A stretch of 64,000 bases of DNA. Source: Parus major (taxonomy: Eukaryota; Chordata; Aves; Passeriformes; Paridae). A program made the translations under genes and the position numbers. Below the pieces are notes generated by a model. The model saw nothing but the letters and a program-made list of their open reading frames with translations, was not told where the DNA came from and made no database searches. Position 1 is the stretch's first letter; the number at the start of each line of letters is the position of its first letter. Positions 60,680 through 64,000 of the stretch are shown in pieces. Location: contig NC_031770.1 in NCBI RefSeq assembly GCF_001522545.3, forward strand, positions 1 through 64,000. Direction: 5' to 3'.

Positions 60680-60958
60680 TGTCGCCCTGAAAACTCAGCT
60701 TCTGAGCTTGCTAACATAGTTTTCTAAAGACTTTTCCAGGACAGTAACTGTAAACATAGATATGTGTACATTCTTTCTGTTACACATCTTGTGACGGGCA
60801 TCTCTCATGGCCAGTGCAGTGAGAAAGTGTTATCCTGACCATCCAATCCCTGGCCATGGTCACAAGCCTATAAATCCTGGGAGGAAAAATAAACTCTGCT
60901 CTTTCTTCAGCACACCTCGACCTGTGTCCGCATGATCTATTGATCTTCAGCGGTAACA
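60680..60958 (+). mobile_element. Solo LTR with perfect 6-bp target duplication (copy 3 of 3)
   Basis: A 279-bp unit runs 'tgtcgccctg...cggtaaca' and is flanked by 'gaggtg' at 60674-60679 and 60959-60964. It has a TATA box 'tataaat' (60869-60875) and 'aataaa' (60888-60893), 12 bases between them. It is the best-preserved member of the family at 10424-10703 and 27411-27672, with intact TG/CA ends. A 6-bp duplication and the compact TATA-poly(A) layout suggest an ERVK-like (alpha/beta) source. It may be the youngest copy of the three. Confidence 0.95.
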
Positions 60959-62339
60959 GAGGTGTGATGCTGATAGAGTGGTAAATGTCCTTATTTGTGA
61001 AATCATAAAGAAATTCTGGGACAGGTTCTAAACTTCAGAAGTTTAAGTCCAGAGTCATAACAAGAACATTATGTGGTACACTCTCTTGTGGCTACTGTCA
61101 TCATTAATTTTATGTCACATTAAAATGTATCCTCAGATTCAATCCTTGTGCTTTCAACACATTGCTCAGTTGAAACATTTTGTTCTGAATTCCAAAGGCA
61201 ACTATCATGGAACAAATAGCAATAACATCCAGAGATGCTGGATCTCAAGAGAATCCATGGGGAGACCCAACAGTGACAGCTTTTCAGTGGCTCTTACTGC
61301 AACATACATTAATTTAAGAGGTACCAGAGATCTTCTTTACCTATTTAGTACTAGCTTAAATGTTTATCAGTTTCTCTCTGAAAAAAATCCTGCCCTAAAC
61401 ATCTGGTTAAATCTCAGTCCTGAGAAATGAAGATTTTTCAGGGCATAGATATTGTACCATTGTAGTCACACATCTTTCTGAGAAACCTCTGAATCTCTGC
61501 CCAGGACCATCTAGTGTGACAGCTGCCCAGATTTCAGACCCAACTTCATTTCAACTCTAAGATTCAATATACTTATTTGAGATATTCAAAAAACATGAGC
61601 AAAAAAACCCCCAAAAAACCCAACCAAACAGAACCCCCAAACAAACAAACAAAAACCTCAAAAAAACCCAAAAAAGTCCTAAAAACTTTCTAAGACCAAA
61701 ATGATGCTCAGAGGCAATCACAAAAATTATCCGCCCTGATACTACCGTAGCCAGGACTACTGGTAGACACTATCAGTGCACACAGTTCCCTAGGCCATGG
61801 CATAACAGTACTGAAAAAGACCATTTGTTTATTGTATCCATCTTTTTCATCAGACAGAATATTTATTTACATGAGTGACAAACTTGTATTTTTAAGACCT
61901 CAATACATGAAAATTTTGCCTAATTCAATTGGTAAGTAGCCACCCATACCAATGTATGCCTCTACTTTAGAAAAGATAAACCAAAATGAGGTTTACCTTA
62001 CCTGAAGCGTGTCAGAGATGAAGCACCAAATCCTTCTGGAACTTGCAGGCAGATACAAAACACTGACAGGAGGCTATACCAACCTGAAAAGCTGAACATC
62101 ATTGAACGTTTTTGGAATGGTACAATGGTATCTAACATATGGATGAGACACCCTCCCTCCTCCAAATAAATTGTATTTGCTCTGTACCACCCTTCTTATA
62201 AAGCACATTTCTGACTGTGAGATCAAAAATAATTAGCATCTACATAATTGCAGGAAGGTCTACCGTCAATGCAACCTAGATGTTACTGGAGACAGTCTGA
62301 AGAGAGGTGATGGCTGTGTACAGGAGGATAGTGAAAAAG
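60959..62339. other. Non-coding stretch, no gene seen
   Basis: Contains an A/C-rich low-complexity tract at about 61590-61680 (runs of 'caaa' and 'aacccc'). The plus-strand ORF 61071-61430 (119 codons) has no recognisable domain. Confidence 0.5.
61590..61680. repeat. A/C-rich low-complexity tract
   Basis: About 90 bp almost entirely A and C, with runs such as 'aaacaaacaaacaaaaacc'. Simple repeat, no function inferred. Confidence 0.75.
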
Positions 62340-62512
62340 TGTTTCTTGGTGTTTCAGTTTGTGGCCATTACCTCTTTCCCTATCACAGAGCACCACTGAA
62401 AAAGAGCCTGACTCCATCCTCTCCACACCTTCCCTGCAGATATTTAGCTACATTGATGACATCCCCCTGAAACTCTTCTAGGCTAACAGATTTCAGCTCT
62501 AAACTTACTTGG
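62340..62512 (-). mobile_element. CR1 LINE fragment, degraded
   Basis: The plus strand shows the antisense CR1 pattern in order: 'gtttcagtttgtggccatta', 'cctctttccctatcac', 'gagcaccactgaaaaagagc', 'ctgactccatcctct', 'ccctgcagatattta', 'cattgatgacatccccctga' and 'tctaggctaacag'. It lacks the 3' terminal part, so it is an internal piece of a truncated copy. Confidence 0.85.
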
Positions 62513-64000
62513 GATATCAGTTGTAAGACAATATATCATCAGTCATACACTGAAAGAAAAATAGCATCCTGGAATTTTTCTGAAGCCATAGACCATAATG
62601 GGAAAGGATCCTCATTGTTCTAGTCTAGGGACCTCAAAATATTGTAGTCAGCTAGACAAAAACTGTGTAGTTCTGAGCAGTCTATGTTGCTGTGACATCC
62701 TGTTATGGACTTCTAGACGCATCTCTCCCCAAGGAGTAAACATCTCTTCTGGCCTAGCAGAAACAGCATGCATAAGAAACACTGAGGCTGAAACCAGAAC
62801 TTGTCCTTGAAGCTGGAGAGAAAGCTCCTTCTCTCTTTTCTTGCTTCAAGGGATTGATTTCCTGGGAAACTGTATAAAGGTCAGAAGCACATTATGCTCT
62901 ATGTGATTGTGAAAAACCCTCTAGAGATTGATGTTACATAAATATTTATAACTACCACTACTAACCAAACCTGTTTCTAACCTCTGCTCTTCCCAAGGAA
63001 GAAAACAGGATAATAAGGAAAAATTGACTTGAGAATGATAGCAGTGAAAGTTTAATTTGAAATTACTAATCAAAACTGCACATTTATCTTATAAACATAA
63101 AGAGATAAAAAAAAACTAATCAAGGAGCATCTGCAATTTCCCAACAGAGACTACAGAAGACTGCAAGTCAGCTGTGACAAGAATGATAACAGGACCATGC
63201 TTTTATTTTCTTTATTTTACCCTTAAAAAGATATCCTTTCATATTTTGGTATACTACACACATTGATGATGGTGTTTCTGTGATGTTACAAAACTCCACT
63301 TTCTTCTCATCCCTCTGGGAACAAATTCATTCATATCATTTCACCACAATGCAGCTTTATGAAGAGCAGAAAGACCAGAGGCACAGCACTTTGTTGGGAC
63401 TAATATATACTCAGATATACAGATGTTGTCCACATCCAAAGCTAGCTCAGAGGAAGTGTGACAAAGAGGATATTCATAAGAGACAACACAATAATTCAGT
63501 GTCAGAGAACCCAGTCAGAGATGGTATTTGATTCATTTATTCTTAAAATTTTTGGTGATCCAAGATCCAAGCAAGCACTTGTAGCTCTGGAAGTATATGT
63601 AGCTTTCCAGCAGTTCTGATATGTCTCCCATAAATATGGGATACTGTATTTGTGGTAAGCAGCTGGGCAGCAGGGCTATGGAAAGAAGTGGCTCAGAAAG
63701 GACAGCTGGGGCAGAAATGAGGCATCTTGAGACCCAGCCACATGCCTAAGTCTGCAGCTGAATCCTGACATACAGTGGGAAGGACTGAGATCTGCAAAAG
63801 GTTTTTATCCTTTTTTCGCCAAGACTATTCCTTGAGTTCCTCTCACCTTTGCCTCTCAGAAATGTATATTAGCTGCCCAGAGACATGTAACTCCGCTTTT
63901 TGGTGGGACTAGGGTGCCTAAGCTTCTAAGGCACTTTTGAAGACCCCATCCACAGCCTAAAAATACATAGGAGCATTAATTGAGATTAATATAATAGACA
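62513..64000. other. Non-coding stretch, no gene seen
   Basis: Ordinary AT-rich sequence to the window end. Short ORFs (62598-62810, 63280-63531) show no domain. Nothing repetitive recognised. Confidence 0.5.

Overview
This is vertebrate, almost certainly avian, non-coding DNA. It is AT-rich, with no operons, ribosome-binding sites or long non-viral ORFs. It carries three worn CR1 LINE tails, which are typical of birds, and many endogenous-retrovirus (ERV) LTRs of several classes. A songbird is plausible from the number and variety of LTRs, but that is inference. Two runs of N (35086-35185, 53198-53592) show it is a draft assembly. I found no complete cellular gene, tRNA, rRNA or CRISPR array. 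Two short open segments with splice-like borders (39211-39332 and 56873-57031, both + strand) are the only candidates for host exons, and I do not recognise either.

The main feature is one ERV on the minus strand at 12614-18984. In its own 5'->3' direction it has a 5' LTR (18697-18984), a tRNA-Trp-like primer-binding site, a leader with a 37-bp duplication, gag remnants (capsid, major homology region, one good and one broken zinc knuckle), dUTPase, protease, RT, RNase H and integrase remnants, a short stretch with no envelope gene, a polypurine tract and a 3' LTR (12614-12929). The gene content is betaretrovirus/ERVK-like. Every reading frame is broken by stops and shifts, and the LTRs differ by roughly a tenth or more by eye, so the copy is old and dead.

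The rest is a scatter of LTRs without internal sequence. (a) Three copies of one compact ~0.27 kb ERVK-like LTR lie at 10424-10703 (+), 27411-27672 (-) and 60680-60958 (+); the last has a perfect 6-bp target duplication. (b) A ~0.6-0.75 kb LTR family has complete copies at 43207-43956 and 47276-47893 (both -, each with its own 4-bp duplication) and cut-off pieces at 1-87 and 34992-35085. (c) Two solo LTRs have perfect 5-bp duplications, 21546-22133 (+) and 51522-52163 (-). (d) A ~0.37 kb LTR lies at 22728-23096 (-). (e) Less certain LTR-like pieces lie at 34670-34991, 50230-50650 and 53593-53690. CR1 tails lie at 3058-3390, 44034-44640 and 62340-62512.

Between these, long stretches look like ordinary intergenic or intronic sequence. 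Within them are a few perfect inverted repeats: 15-bp arms at 1248-1282, twin palindromes at 28927-28977, a 16-bp-arm pre-miRNA-sized hairpin at 36477-36529, and an 18-bp palindrome at 58875-58892. There is also a compound tetranucleotide microsatellite at 35664-35720. I see no convincing new multi-gene system. The items most worth checking are the mosaic character of the ERV, the independent insertions shown by the target duplications, the 36.5 kb hairpin and the two orphan exon candidates.
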